The notes under the pieces: generated by a model
Told to the model about the DNA's origin: nothing
Database searches by the model: none
Seen by the model: only the letters and a program-made list of their open reading frames with translations
Translations under genes and position numbers: made by a program
In this document: positions 1-11,986 of the stretch, piece after piece
Numbering within the stretch: position 1 is the stretch's first letter
Layout: each line of letters begins with the position of its first letter
Origin: Prostheceraeus crozeri
Lineage: Eukaryota; Platyhelminthes; Polycladida; Euryleptidae
NCBI GenBank assembly: GCA_907163375.1
Contig: CAJQUW010007902.1
Location: 1 to 64,000 of the forward strand
DNA length: 64,000 nt
Direction: 5' to 3'

Positions 1-2
1 CG

Positions 3-177
3 ACAGGGTGGCGCACGTAAATCGCCAGATTTTAAACTTTTATTACTCCTCAGATATTTATCCGATCGTCATGAAATTTCGACTCATACTAGTTTGGAGT
101 ATAGGATTTATGATGATTATACCTGTTGTACTGAGAATTGTCAGAAAATTCTGATTCTATTGACCGAATGACATGTA
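3..177 (+). repeat. left terminal inverted repeat of the mariner-like element
   Basis: This stretch matches the reverse complement of 1562-1736 over its whole length with scattered substitutions. It is far longer than the roughly 30-bp termini of classical mariners. Confidence 0.9.
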
Positions 178-350
178 CTCATTTTGTTGACATCGAAAAT
201 CTAGATCAAGTTAATTAACTTAACATGAATCGTATTCTGCACAACGAATTGTGCGCAGTCTTGAAGTGAATATTGTTCAGTTACTTCCATGTCATATAAA
301 ATACCATTCGACGATTAAATCACTATCTGAAAAGAATCGAACATAGAAGA

Positions 351-1394
351 ATGGATGATTATTCGGTTGCAGAACGAGCAAAATGCGCGGTTTGGTACGA
401 ATGGCTCAAGAGTCCAGTGGAGGTACAAAGGTTTTATCATTCAGAGTATGGCGAGAACGCGAGAGCACCGGATGCCCGTACCATAAAGCGGTGGCACACA
501 AACCTGTTGACCAGTGGTAGTGTGGTGACTGTCAAGCGGGACCGATCATCTTCTGAACGAACGGAGCAGAATGTGAACGAGTCGTGCAGCATTTCGAGGA
601 GGGTCCAAACACATCTACCCGTCGTGCATCTAATGCTCTTCAAGTCAGTCGCCGCACTATCCAGCGCATCCTCCATGACTATTGATGGCATCCGTACAAG
701 GTCCAGGTGGTGCAGCGATTACACGAAGAAGATCTGGAAGACCGAATGGAGTTCGCAGAACAGGAGCTACAGCGCATCCAAGCCAACCCGAGCCATTTAG
801 TGAAACTAACCTGGTCCGATGAAGCTCACTTCCATCTGGATGGTGGTGTGAATCGCCACAATTGTCGTTATTGGGACAACCAGAACCCTCACTGGATCAA
901 GCAAGAGTCTATGCACTCGCCACGCACTACCGTCTGGGCGGCAATCAGCCAATCAGGTATCTACGGACCGTTCTTCTTCGACACCTCCGTCAACAAGGAT
1001 CGGTATCTCAAGATGCTACAGGAGGAAATTTGGCCAGCGGTGCAGTCGGACAGAAGAGGCAGGAGCATCATATTCATGCAGGATGGTGCACGCGCCTCCA
1101 CACTGGGGAATTCCTGTGCGTGAGTGGTTGAACAAGAAGATGCCAAACAGATGGATGGGACGTGCATCTCCTAACATGCCCTGGCCACCGCGTTCACCTG
1201 ACCTGACGCCTTGCGATTTCTTCTTGTGGAGTTTTGTCAAGTCCAAGGTTTACCATACACGGCCAACATCCATGCAAGACCTGAAGGACCGCATCATACA
1301 AGCATTTCAAGAAGTGACAACAGATCTGTCGAGAAACTGCTCTGGTCTACCAAAAGCGACTGAGAATGGAGGAGGACACGTTGAAGTTCAATGA
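351..1394 (+). pseudogene. mariner-like transposase, decayed
   Basis: The N-terminal part (351 to about 550) reads as a helix-turn-helix domain of the kind often labelled DUF4817, with AKCAVWYEW, YHSEYGE and TIKRWH motifs. The catalytic domain shows the first Asp in TWSDEAHFHLDG (near 815) and the second in FMQDGA (near 1080). The third is Asp rather than Glu, in PDLTPCDFFLW (near 1205). About 42 residues separate the last two, which points to a DD41D-like mariner group. The reading frame changes near 560-580 and near 1095, and an in-frame TGA lies near 683, so no active enzyme can be made. The product would have cut the flanking inverted repeats and inserted the element at TA. The family is clear; the exact subgroup is from memory. 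Confidence 0.88.
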
Positions 1395-1561
1395 CCACTA
1401 AGACTTTCTTCTTATGTTTTTCATTTAATAAATGTTTTCTATGACATTTACCTTAACTCGTTTTGGTCATTATTGATAAAGACGTGGGGGAAATAAAGGG
1501 AAAAGTTTATCATTAAATTTTACATGTTAATTAAGATACATTGTTGGTATGTCAATTTTAC

Positions 1562-1736
1562 TACATGTCATTCGGTCAATAGAATCAGAATTTTCGGACA
1601 ATTCTCAGTACAACAGGTATAATCATCATAAATCCTATACTCCAAACTAGTATGAGTCAAAATTTCATGACGATCGGATGAATATTTGAGGAGTAATAAA
1701 AGTTTAAAATCCGGCGGTTTACGTGCGCCACTCTGT
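1562..1736 (-). repeat. right terminal inverted repeat of the mariner-like element
   Basis: Inverted partner of 3-177; ends ...GCGCCACTCTGT followed by TA. Confidence 0.9.
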
Positions 1737-2583
1737 ATATCAACTCCATGAGATTCTTTTACCAGAGGAATCCCATGCATGGGGCCTTTATAATAACATC
1801 CTAGTTCACATCGGCCGCCGCCTGAAGAATCACTTCATTTTACCTTGCACCACAAAGCACGCCGTGTGATTGGCAAAATTTGCATGGACATAATATGGTG
1901 ACAATGATTCAGAAAAAAAACAAATAATGCCACACTCGCTAATATGGAGAATATATGTGAAAGTCTGATGAAAGTAGAAACCTAGATGTTTACGCGGCAG
2001 TATTGCTGAGATATAGATGCATAAAAACTATAAGCCTTCATCCGCACATTAGTTAACACTTGTCACTAGGCGAAAACTGCGAGGATTTAAGAATACACAA
2101 TACACAATAGCTTAATAATGCAACGTTCGACTTCTCTACTTTTCGTCTTGAAGAGTTCATCAGCATGTGCTTGATTAGACCATGATTTGGTGGTGTTCCT
2201 CATCTCTCCAAATTCACCTGCTAAAAAAGTGGCCAGAATTTACAAAGGCCTATTATTTTTTCTGGGTGCACACTATAATTCTACAATAGTTCAGCGTGAG
2301 GGGCTTCCGCAATCATTTCAAATTCATCAACTAAATAAATTGGCGAGGACTTACGTAGACCATGCATTCTATAATTGAATAAGGCAATTCTATAATAGGC
2401 CTTCACGAATTTATTTGGGTTATTTCAAAGAAAACTTTGGTCTCATAGCTGCCAAGATGATATGTTGTTGAAGGATGACATGCATCCCACTTATCGATGA
2501 ATGGAGCATCAATAGGCCCACAAGAGAAGATGAATGCGACTTGTGAGATTTTGCAAGCAGTCTACTAAAATCTAAAATCTACT
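1737..2583. other. no recognisable gene
   Basis: AT-rich sequence between the mariner-like element and the Penelope nest. I see no convincing ORF, terminal repeat or RNA gene in it. The short open frame at 2187-2378 has no recognisable motif. Confidence 0.6.
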
Positions 2584-2593
2584 ATCAGGTCTT

Positions 2594-2600
<7 letters not shown>
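2584..2600 (+). repeat. 17-bp sequence repeated inverted at the far side of the Penelope pair
   Basis: ATCAGGTCTTCCATATA here is exactly the reverse complement of 19014-19030. Both copies abut TA-rich simple repeat at the 3' end of a Penelope-like element. Confidence 0.7.

Positions 2601-2672
<72 letters not shown>
2597..2672. repeat. (TA)n microsatellite
   Basis: About 37 TA units form an uninterrupted run directly after the 3' end of PLE-1 (minus strand). TA-rich tails or targets are common beside Penelope-like elements. Confidence 0.95.
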
Positions 2673-2675
<3 letters not shown>

Positions 2676-2720
2676 CAAAACATAAACCTACGGAGAATCA
2701 AAACTCAAAATTAACTTAAA

Positions 2721-2760
2721 CGCCAATCGATTTCTGCCGTCTACGACGGCTTCTCAAGGC
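2721..2760 (-). ncRNA. hammerhead-ribozyme-like motif, PLE-1 (degenerate)
   Basis: Read on the minus strand the order is stem I strand GCC, core-like TTGAGAA, a perfect 6-bp stem II (GCCGTC/GACGGC, loop GTA, 2736-2750), A, GAA, the self-complementary hexamer ATCGAT, T, then GGC closing stem I. The first core strand departs from CUGANGA, so this copy is probably inactive. It is called mainly because PLE-2 and PLE-3 carry the same layout at the same place. Confidence 0.5.
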
Positions 2761-2889
2761 AAACTGATGTATTATAACCAAATACAAAATATTGAAATCA
2801 ATGATATCAAAGCTAACGAAGACGTACATAGTATATAGTGTGGTAAAAATAAAAAGACTAAATTACATAGAATTCAAAGTAGGACCAAA

Positions 2890-3630
2890 TTAGTTGATGA
2901 AATATCTTTCTTTCATCTCTCGATCTATGCGAGTGGATGTTGGCGGCAGCTGAAAGAAAGGTGCAGCAGTAAACCTCCCTTCTCCACACGTTGAAATATG
3001 ATGGCTCACTTTCAACTTAGCATATTGGCGGTTGTTGACGTGCTGTCGGTGGAGGGTTATACGGTTGCGGAATGAGTTACCCGTTTGGCCTATATAAAAT
3101 TGATCACATTTCGTACAGGCTAACTTATAGATCACATTCGAGGATCGGCAGTCCATATTACTTCTTATATTGAAAGATATCGCATTAAAAGTTATTTGTT
3201 TACCCGTAGTCAGTATAGTGCAACACTTGCGGCGGGGTTCTTCGCAACGTCGAATTCCGTAAATTGTTTTTCGATTGTTCTTCGATAGTATTGATAAAAG
3301 ATTCGCCGGCTGACTATTTACTTTCATTATATTCATATTCGTGAAAGGCTGTAATACATTGATTGCACTCGACACTGGACGTACTATCTTTTCAAATATC
3401 CGGGGATTGTTAACATTGTGTTCTTGAATAAATGGTATCATTTTCTTATGTTGTTTTGGTTTTACGATGTTGTTTTCCGCTCGTTTAACAGCATCATCAA
3501 TTAACTGAATTGGATACTTTGATGCGAGTAATCTGGTTTTCAGTTCTTTATAACGAAGCAATCTTGTATTCTTGTCAGAGACAATCATTTTTATTCTACG
3601 GGCAAGGTTGTAGAGTATATTCTTCAAGGT
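2890..3630 (-). pseudogene. PLE-1 C-terminal region: RT thumb/linker and GIY-YIG endonuclease
   Basis: The frame begins at the CACTA junction, with NILYNLARRIKM typical of the segment just after the Penelope reverse-transcriptase palm. It continues through a basic linker to the endonuclease: VIYKLACTKC (a CxxC), then FYIGQTGNSFRNRI, which is the GIY-YIG core, and HRQHVNN. The endonuclease nicks the target and gives the 3' end used for reverse transcription. An in-frame TAA follows ERYFIN, and the frame then continues with FGPTLNSM, which looks like the normal C-terminal FxPxLN block. The stop therefore seems to remove the last dozen residues. The open frame reads on past 3630 into CACTA DNA, which is not part of this gene. 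Confidence 0.85.
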
Positions 3631-3644
3631 CACTAATAGATGAA
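3631..3644 (+). repeat. left terminal inverted repeat of the CACTA element
   Basis: CACTAATAGATGAA; pairs with 16591-16604 with one mismatch. Confidence 0.9.
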
Positions 3645-3800
3645 ATTGCGAAAAAATTGTAATTTGTTCACGAAAAACGCGCAAAATTGCAATTGTTTTA
3701 TAAGCAGTAAAAGCCGTTGAAGAAAATTGCAATTTATGAAGAAGTATATGTTGCAATTTTCTGAAAACGTGTGTGAATAGATTGCAACTTTATGGTTACA
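3645..3800. repeat. left subterminal motif cluster of the CACTA element
   Basis: Several copies of AATTGCAAT-like and TTGCAATTT-like motifs occur in about 150 bp, for example near 3694, 3728, 3752 and 3782. In CACTA elements such clusters are where the transposase or its accessory protein binds. The matching cluster is at 16376-16590. Confidence 0.65.
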
Positions 3801-5850
3801 GAGGAATAAATACTTGTATACGAACAAAAAAGCTTCTGCACTGAATATTATGAATGATTTGAGCAGCGTTCAGCTTTTTAGGGAAAACACATGAGCACTA
3901 CGCTTACATCCATGATCCACAACAATTCACGTTTTCTATTGATTTGGTGCGGACTTCTGATTATACTTGCTTACAAACTTTAAAAACAAATGCACTAGTT
4001 GTGGGCACTTTTCTACTTGAATAGCATTTCTAGCAGCTACATATTCAACTATATCACGGAGCATGGATCAAGGTTTATCACGTGCAAATCACGCGAAAAC
4101 GCTAAAACACGCATGTTACACACGTGAGAATTATGTAGATATGTGAAATTGTGCTATTCACGTGAGATTCACGCGTGTTAGTTTCTTTTATAAATAACAC
4201 GTGTGATGCTCGTGTGAATATTTTGCCCCAGCAGCAGGATTGTTCCTAAATTTTACTAGCGTTATCGGTATTTATGATGATCGCGAGAACATCGAAATGT
4301 TTTACAATGTCCGACATCCATATAGACTTCTACAAGATAATACAGGAAATATCAATACATCACAAAATTGATACCAATGATAGAATACTTGGGAGACTTG
4401 TGCGTAATGGTAAATGTTCAGCGTCTCGACGTATTCCACAATATCAAAAAGTAGATGAAAATTCATGCTCATAATTGAGTGTAACTATCACAAAAATATA
4501 CGATTTCTTGACGTAATCAGGTAGGCATCAAACTATAACTTACCAAAGAAGGCTAATCACAACCACACCAGAATCGTGAATAGCAAAATCAAAATAAACT
4601 ACTAAGTTGATTGAATGGAACAGCCAGTTTGATGCTCAATGTCTCTGCTCAATTCTTGCTGTACTTGAGTAAGTACCATATTTCGATTAAATATGCAGGA
4701 AATTAGCAGAAACTGGTTCCCATTTTTCATTGAATGTTTTTTGTTGATTGTTAGTTTACAGTTTCTAAGTTGCTAGGCTTTTTAAAAAAAATGCTTTTAA
4801 ACAAATAAAAGTGTTCTTTGGGGGTTTAGAAAAACGAGAAGAATCATATAAGCATGATGGTTTTATGCGAGTTTATGTGCAGCATAATGGACCGTTATTA
4901 ATGAGACACAAAGAATGGGTACTATGAGCTAAGAGTAAGAGAGTTGTAAAAAGCATGGAATTCTTAAAAAAAGGTTTTCTTATGAATCATATTCTTTGAA
5001 AATCTAATATAAAATACCGGTCCCACAAACAATATACAGAAGTCAGTGAAGGAATATCTAGGAAGTCTAGAATTCATCCGATTATGCAAATTGCAATTGG
5101 AGACCATGGAATTACGCAAGACCGGGAGGACGTCCTTTGGTTAGATGGAGCCATGGACATCGAATGATGTCTATGGATGGAACGACCCATGGAGCGACCC
5201 CATGCTAAAACTTTTTTGGCAGAACCTGGAGACCAGTGGAGGAGATGCGACCTGCACTACTGGAGAAACAACAGCTGAGATCCGGTCATCAAGTAATCAA
5301 GTAAGCAAATTAATTGGTGCTCACAATGGTGCATGGTACTTACGTACTTCATCATGAAATAAAATTAATAAGTGATACATTGACAGTCTAACACGAGAAA
5401 TTGTAGGCTGTAGAAAGCATTCAGCTGTACATCAAGGATTGATTGTAGACTTTTTAACATGGTTATGTTTTAGTCAAAGCATTCACAACAACTCTATGAA
5501 TTCGTCTCTGCTATTGAATTGAAAACCTGACATCTAAATTTTGTTTATTTCAATAGAAATTCAAACGTTTGGATAGTTTTAACAGATCGCTGTTAAATCA
5601 AATGAGCACACAACGCGCGTTGTTATTTTCTTCCATTCCTTCATCAACTGTATTACACCTAAAATGAAGATGATATATGTAACACTTCGTTGTCTCAATC
5701 TTAGATTAATTACATTTTTATCTTTATCAATGTAAGCAGGTATTAATGACTGGAGGGCGGAAAGCATACATAAAGAACCCATCTGCTTAAATTTTTGTTT
5801 TTTTAGCTTGTCTTATTGGAATACCTTGTGAAATTATCCAACCTAGTTGA
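3801..5850. other. CACTA interior, no recognisable gene
   Basis: AT-rich DNA inside the transposon. A CACGTG-rich patch lies near 4080-4210. A stretch near 5105-5140 reads like the GRPxVRW tail of a LINE polyprotein, but it is too short to call. No intact gene is seen. Confidence 0.55.
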
Positions 5851-8678
5851 GGAGTGGCTCATTGATTTTAATGAAAGCAGCCTAGAACCTGACTGTAGAT
5901 GATATTGGCATGGTGTCATCCGGTTGGTAAGCCGGTCAAAGTATACTATGACTCTGAAAGATCGTAAAGCAAGTAGGAAAGTTGGCGAAATATGCAGAAA
6001 TTGTTGATATTTGATCTTATTTTGCTAAGATAGAAAGATCAGGTCAGGAGTAGCTCATTGATTTTAATGAAAGCAGCCTAGAACCTGACTGTAGATGATA
6101 TTGGCATAGTGTTATCCGGTTGGTAAGCCGGTCAAAGTATACTATAACTTTGAAAGATCGTAAAGCAAGTAGGAAAGTTGGCGAAATATGCAGAAATTGT
6201 TGATATTTGATCATATTTTGCTAAGATAGCAAGATCAGGTCAGGAGTTGCTCATTGATTTTAATGAAACCAGCCTAGAACCTGACTGTAGATGATATTGG
6301 CATAGTGTTATCCGGTTGGTAAGCCGGTCAAAGTATACTATGACTCTGAAAGATCGTAAAGCAAGTAAGAAAATTGGCGAAATATGCAGAAATTGTTGAT
6401 ATTTGATCATATTTTGCTAAGATAGAAAGATCAGGTCAGGAGTTGCTCTTTGTTTTTAATGAAAGCAGCCTAGAACCTGACTGTAGATGATATTGGCATA
6501 GTGTTATCCGGTTGGTAAGCCGGTCAAAGTATACTATGACTCTGAAAGATCGTAAAGCAAGTAGGAAAGTTGGCGAAATATGCAGAAATTGTTGATATTT
6601 GATCATATTTTGCTAAGATAGAAAGATCAGGTCAGGAGTAGCTCATTGATTTTAATGAAAGCAGCCTAGAACCTGACTGTAGATGATATTGGCATGGTGT
6701 CATCCGGTTGGTAAGCCGGTCAAAGTATACTATGACTCTGAAAGATCGTAAAGCAAGTAGGAAAGTTGGCGAAATATGCAGAAATTGTTGATATTTGATC
6801 ATATTTTTCTAAGATAGAAAGATCAGGTCAGGAGTTGCTCTTTGTTTTTAATGAAAGCAGTCTAGAACCTGACTGTAGATGATATTGGCATAGTGTTATC
6901 CGTTTGGTAAGCCGGTCAAAGTATACTATGACTCTGAAAGATCGTAAAGCAAGTAGGAAAGTTGGCGAAATATGCAGAAATTGTTGATATTTGATCATAT
7001 TTTGCTAAGATAGAAAGATCAGGTCAGGAGTTGCTCTTTGTTTTTAATGAAAGCAGCCTAGAACCTGACTGTAGATGATATTGGCATAGTGTTATCCGGT
7101 TGGTAAGCCGGTCAAAGTATACTATGACTCTGAAAGATCGTAAAGCAAGTAGGAAAGTTGGCGAAATATGCAGAAATTGTTGATATTTGATCATATTTTG
7201 CTAAGATAGAAAGATCAGGTCAGGAGTAGCTCATTGATTTTAATGAAAGCAGCCTAGAACCTGACTGTAGATGATATTGGCATGGTGTTATCCGGTTGGT
7301 TAGCCGGTCAAAGTATACTATGACTCTGAAAGATCGTAAAGCAAGTAAGAAAATTGGCGAAATATGCAGAAATTGTTGATATTTGATCATATTTTGCTAA
7401 GATAGAAAGATCAGGTCAGGAGTTGCTCTTTGTTTTTAATGAAAGCAGCCTAGAACCTGACTGTAGATGATATTGGCATGGTGTCATCCGGTTGGTAAGC
7501 CGGTCAAAGTATACTATGACTCTGAAAGATCGTAAAGCAAGTAGGAAAGTTGGCGAAATATGCAGAAATTGTTAATATTTTATCATATTTTGCTAAGATA
7601 GAAAGATCAGGTCAGGAGTAGCTCATTGATTTTAATGAAAGCAGTCTAGAACCTGACTGTAGATGATATTGGCATGGTGTCATCCGGTTGGTAAGCCGGT
7701 CAAAGTATACTATGACTCTGAAAGATCGTAAAGCAAGTAGGAAAGTTGGCGAAATATGCAGAAATTGTTGATATTCGATCATATTTTGCTAAGATAGAAA
7801 GATCAGGTCAGGAGTTGCTCATTGATTTTAATGAAAGCAGCCTAGAACCTGACTGTAGATGATATTGGCATAGTGTTATCCGGTTGGTAAGCCGGTCAAA
7901 GTATACTATGACTCTGAAAGATCGTAAAGCAAGTAGGAAAGTTGGCGAAATATGCAGAAATTGTTGATATTTGATCATATTTTGCTAAGATAGAAAGATC
8001 AGGTCAGGAGTAGCTCATTGATTTTAATGAAAGCAGTCTAGAACCTGACTGTAGATGATATTGGCATGGTGTCATCCGGTTGGTAAGTCGGTCAAAGTAT
8101 ACTATGACTCTGAAAGATCGTAAAGCAAGTAGGAAAGTTGGCGAAATATGCAGAAATTGTTGATATTTGATCATATTTTGCTAAGATAGAAAGATCAGGT
8201 CAGGAGTTGCTCTTTGTTTTTAATGAAAGCAGCCTAGAACCTGACTGTAGATGATATTGGCATGGTGTCATCCGGTTGGTAAGCCGGTCAAAGTATACTA
8301 TGACTCTGAAAGATCGTAAAGCAAGTAGGAAAGTTGGCGAAATATGCAGAAATTGTTGATATTTGATCATATTTTGCTAAGATAGAAAGATCAGGTCAGG
8401 AGTAGCTCATTGATTTTAATGAAAGCAGCCTAGAACCTGACTGTAGATGATATTAGCATAGTGTTATCCGGTTGGTAAGCCGGTCAAAGTATACTATGAC
8501 TCTGAAAGATCGTAAAGCAAGTAGGAAAGTTGGCGAAATATGCAGAAATTGTTGATATTTGATCTTATTTTGCTAAGATAGAAAGATCAGGTCAAGAGTA
8601 GCTCATTGATTTTAATGAAAGCAGCCTAGAACCTGACTGTAGATGATATTGGCATGGTGTTATCCGGTTGGTAAGTCG
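5851..8678 (+). repeat. tandem array of 196-bp monomers, about 14.4 copies
   Basis: An anchor (end of AATGAAAGCAG) recurs at 5880, 6076, 6272 and so on to 8624: 14 consecutive steps of exactly 196 bp with no indel. Monomers differ by about 1-5% and fall into recurring variant blocks, for example GTAGCTCATTGATTTT versus GTTGCTCTTTGTTTTT and CATGGTGTCATCC versus CATAGTGTTATCC. These blocks are shuffled between copies. Each monomer has a short CCGG-TTGGTAAG-CCGG inverted motif. No ORF spans it. The array lies wholly inside the CACTA transposon, upstream of the transposase gene. Confidence 0.97.
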
Positions 8679-10234
8679 TATGAAGATAAGGTCAGTCGGC
8701 AGTCGAAAATGATATCAGTTTAATCATTGATATGATTCTTTTAATGAATTACACTTAGTGAAAAGTGATCATTCACTAGATAAATAAGTAAATTCACCGG
8801 GTGAATGGTAAGTAAAGTCAAAACCGGGTGGCCTTTTTACCCAACGTATTTTGAACTTTGTTTGGATAAAAGTCGGCACTTTTTTGCATCTGCTTTTTAC
8901 CATGATATAATTGTCTTTCGAAAGCGATGCTGAAAAGTCACGAATATTGTCTGTCACTCATGAAGGTCTGCTCGAGTCTCGAAGGATTAATGGTTTCGAG
9001 GCAAATGAGATCTTAGCGCAGTCTGGCAACTTCACCAAACGCGCATTCGTCAAGGATGCGCTCACTAAATTTGATCGACTGAAGAATCGCCTCGATCACG
9101 TTTTCTTAACGCTTATTAATCACTTTTGAGTAGGGGGTTGGGTGTCTTGGCATATTACGATTCGGTGAAATTCGCATAAATTTCATGAAAACAATAACTA
9201 ACAAATTTTTGGTCTTGATGTCTAACAATTACAGATCATGGTAAACAATCATAAGTCAGGCGAGGGCAATTTTGTTCTTTGTAAGCACCATTAATAGGCT
9301 TATCCTATAAAAAGTCTAAAATAGTGTGAATGTGTGCAATGGTTCATGGTTTTGTACTGTCATTGTCTAAACAGGTTTTTCTAGACTTTTAGTATTTTTT
9401 ATGTATCATTACGGTGCTAGATGATCACATATATGTAAACTAGCTAAGATTGCATGTCTCGTTTTTATAAAAACGTTTTTAAAAGTCTGATTGAATTTTT
9501 ATTATCCAATTCGGATACTCTTTTATTCTCTATTAGATAACATGATTTTTCATCCATCGTTTTTTACTATTACATGCATGTACTCAACCTTACGGTGGTT
9601 CTTGAAATACATCTTTCGATTAATAGGCCAAAAATTTTTTTTCTGAAGTCTACATTGACTCCTACACTCAATATTTATGTACAAGTGCAGCCTGCAGCCG
9701 ATTGCCAAAGATTGGTTTTGCAATACCTTAACAGGCAGGCTTCATTGAAACAGACGCAGAAAGATCATTCATCACGTCTCAGCAGCGAATAGCAGATTTT
9801 GTGTTTAGCATACCAAATCTGAAAACTTGACCAGATTCGCTATTGTCGTATCTCCCTAAATTTCGACCAACCACTATCACAGCATTTGTATAGATGGACC
9901 AATGCGTCTGTCCTTTTGGGGCGTCTGTCGGGGGTACCCCACCACATAAAATGTCTGTCACTATGTTTCCCGTAACCTGTGGACCGATGACTACAATGCT
10001 GCGTTGGAATTTCGCAGGGCGCCCTATGTTGCAACCGGACTACTTTTGTGGCACCACAACTATATGGCTCCCAGGGCCACATCCACCATTTCTAACCCGG
10101 CAGACGTTCGGTTCCGTAGGCCTCACATCGGGTACTATCACTTTTTGGGGTCAAACCTTGGGGCGCTTTTCGTAACTCAAACACCCCCTGGCTGCCGCTC
10201 TAATAGTATTTTTGACAATAATTATCTTTTCAGG
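8679..10234. other. CACTA interior upstream of the transposase coding exons
   Basis: No gene is recognised. A polypyrimidine-rich stretch ending TCTTTTCAG at 10233 gives a plausible splice acceptor just before the transposase start. The upstream part may therefore be promoter, 5' untranslated exon and intron. The segment 9890-10200 is GC-richer than its surroundings but encodes nothing I recognise. Confidence 0.5.
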
Positions 10235-10314
10235 ATGGCGTGTTCCAGGGAGTACATTGATGCTTTGGATGAATCACTTCAAGTGGCCGACGGTGACGGC
10301 GAGTATTCTACTGA
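10235..10314 (+). CDS. CACTA transposase, coding exon 1
   Basis: It starts ATGGCGTGTTCC right after a CAG acceptor and ends in phase 2 at a GTAAGT donor (10315). It encodes about 26 residues, acidic toward the end. Joining to exon 2 keeps the frame. Confidence 0.6.
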
Positions 10315-10524
10315 GTAAGTTATTCCGGGCTAAATTAATGCTAAAAAAGCATAGAATCGATGTATATAGGTAGTTATTTTATGGGCACCTATGATTTTAT
10401 TTTTCTTTGATAGTTCTGCATTTATGTGTCTCAATAAATAATAAAAAACAGACTGACGTTTGCCTTTCCTCCTCCAATACATAGTTCTCATTGATTCTGA
10501 TTTGTCGATTTTCTATTTTTGCAG

Positions 10525-10837
10525 ATCATATCTTCATGAGATAACCCCACTTATATCTGAGACAGGTGATTATTATGAAAGTGCTTCATCAGACGATAGT
10601 GAACTGGATATGGCAGATGAAAGCTCTGAAACAAATTCATCATCATCTGATTCCAATGATCCAGAAGGAGACGAAATGCTAGATGTGGGCGACATATCTA
10701 ACGTTGGACTGAGTCATATATTTCCCGTTTTTGGAAATTTCGATTCCATGCTTGTAGTCTCAGCGGCCTTACTTGTGTTGGTGGTGGAAAAGAACATATC
10801 AAAAGTTGCTTTGAATTGTATAATGAACACACTGATG
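10525..10837 (+). CDS. CACTA transposase, coding exon 2
   Basis: Preceded by TTTTTGCAG and followed by GTAAGC at 10838. It encodes about 105 residues with a long Ser/Asp/Glu-rich stretch (SASSDDSELDMADESSETNS) and then a hydrophobic helix-like segment. It ends on a codon boundary, matching the phase-0 acceptor of exon 3. Confidence 0.65.
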
Positions 10838-11986
10838 GTAAGCTGAAGTCGTTCAGATATATGTACCGGTAGTTGTAGCTTTATGATAATGACTAAGAAA
10901 TGACTGGAAGGGCTTATGCGGTACCACCGCTACGTGTGTAGCTTACAGAATTAAGCACCAGGTATCACATCTTGTTAAATTTGAATATGTTTTAAATATG
11001 ATTAAATGGAGGGCCTATGTTTCCTAGAGGCCATCACTTTCCTTGGCAAATACTCAAAATGCAGTTTATAAATTTACTCATAAAAATTTGTTTATTTAGC
11101 ATGATAACGGGTAATTCAGTACATATAAATCAGTACATGAAAAGCACTAGATCCATTTTCGAAAAGTCAATAGGTCAACCTCAGACTCATTTTCATGAAG
11201 TCGCTCTTATCGTATTTACAGGTAGGTACATCTACTACGGCAGCCAGGAGAGCTAGATGATATTACACTGCCAGGTAACGAAATCTTCATCTGAGCGTAC
11301 GCACTTCGTACCTTAGTAGGGAGAAGTCACACATTGTTTCAATGGAGTAAATCGGTGAATTTTAGTTCACCTTCTGATTCATAGGATCCTTCAAATTGGG
11401 AGACTCAGTGGCGCTACAGAATGTCTCATACCATCACACGAGGCAACTCCAAAATATTGTTCATGATTTTACAGGTATTTATAGGCGTTGATTCATTTCA
11501 AAATAACTTTTCAAAAATGTTTTCTTATAGGCTTACTTAGTGGAGAAAACGCCTTATGAATCATTAGTAAATACTCAACGAAGTCCGAAATCAACCACCA
11601 CAATACCGTGAAAAACATTCCAGAACTAATAACCGAAAGAATATTGTTTGGCGTGGAAGAAAAATGGAAATTCTCGATTATTGTTAAGTAGCACAAGTCA
11701 GCCAATTGATAGTCAGTACTGGTACTAAGGGTCGACACTGCATTTGTCCGCAACTCCGCAATAAATTAAGGAAAATACAGAACCTATTTTGTAGGCTATA
11801 CTTATTTACACTAACAGTCTCCGTGGCAATATGCTTCTGCACTTTCTTCAAAAAGGATATAAACATGAAACATCTCTCACGCAAATTCATAATGTGAACA
11901 CACCTTCTCCAAGTTACGAAAGAAAATGACGAATTCCAAGACGAAGGAATTAGTGTAGGAGCTACCTCTGGGAGCAACAGATGAGT

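Larger units (their letters stand above)
3..1736 (+). mobile_element. mariner-like (Tc1/mariner superfamily) DNA transposon
   Basis: The two ends are long inverted repeats of about 175 bp (3-177 and 1562-1736), starting ACAGGGTGGCGCACGTAAA on the left and ACAGAGTGGCGCACGTAAA on the inverted right, with scattered mismatches. The right end is followed by TA, as expected for the superfamily. The left flank starts at the window edge and shows no TA. A decayed transposase lies between the repeats. The length of 1.73 kb fits a mariner with expanded termini. The number of differences between the arms suggests an old, immobile copy. Confidence 0.9.
2673..3630 (-). mobile_element. Penelope-like element PLE-1, 3' piece
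   Basis: This is the downstream part of a minus-strand Penelope-like retroelement. It contains the thumb/linker and GIY-YIG coding region (3630 down to 2890), a 3' untranslated region of about 210 bp with a hammerhead-like motif, and then (TA)n. Its upstream continuation is at 16605-16850, on the other side of the CACTA element. Cutting out 3631-16604 plus one GT makes the flanks contiguous within the coding sequence. Confidence 0.88.

Noticed and set aside
4080-4215. Cluster of CACGTG/ACGCG words as a regulatory region
   Set aside because: Suggestive of E-boxes, but there is no gene nearby except the distant transposase, and short words alone are weak evidence.
5105-5360. LINE tail (GRPxVRW-like reading)
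   Set aside because: Only about ten matching residues in one frame and no second motif.
5851-8678. CRISPR array
   Set aside because: The repeats are 196-bp head-to-tail monomers without unique spacers, in a eukaryotic transposon.
8774-8840. CACTAGATAAATAAG with two CCGGGTG motifs as left end of the CACTA transposon
   Set aside because: No inverted partner was found to the right, whereas CACTAATAGATGAA at 3631 pairs with 16604 and both flanks belong to one Penelope-like element.
8911-9129. 72-codon ORF
   Set aside because: No recognisable motif, no splice or promoter context, and it lies in non-coding DNA of the CACTA element.
10004-10318. 104-codon ORF as start of the CACTA transposase
   Set aside because: A splice acceptor (TCTTTTCAG) directly precedes an internal ATG at 10235, and the upstream residues match nothing. 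The shorter exon was preferred.
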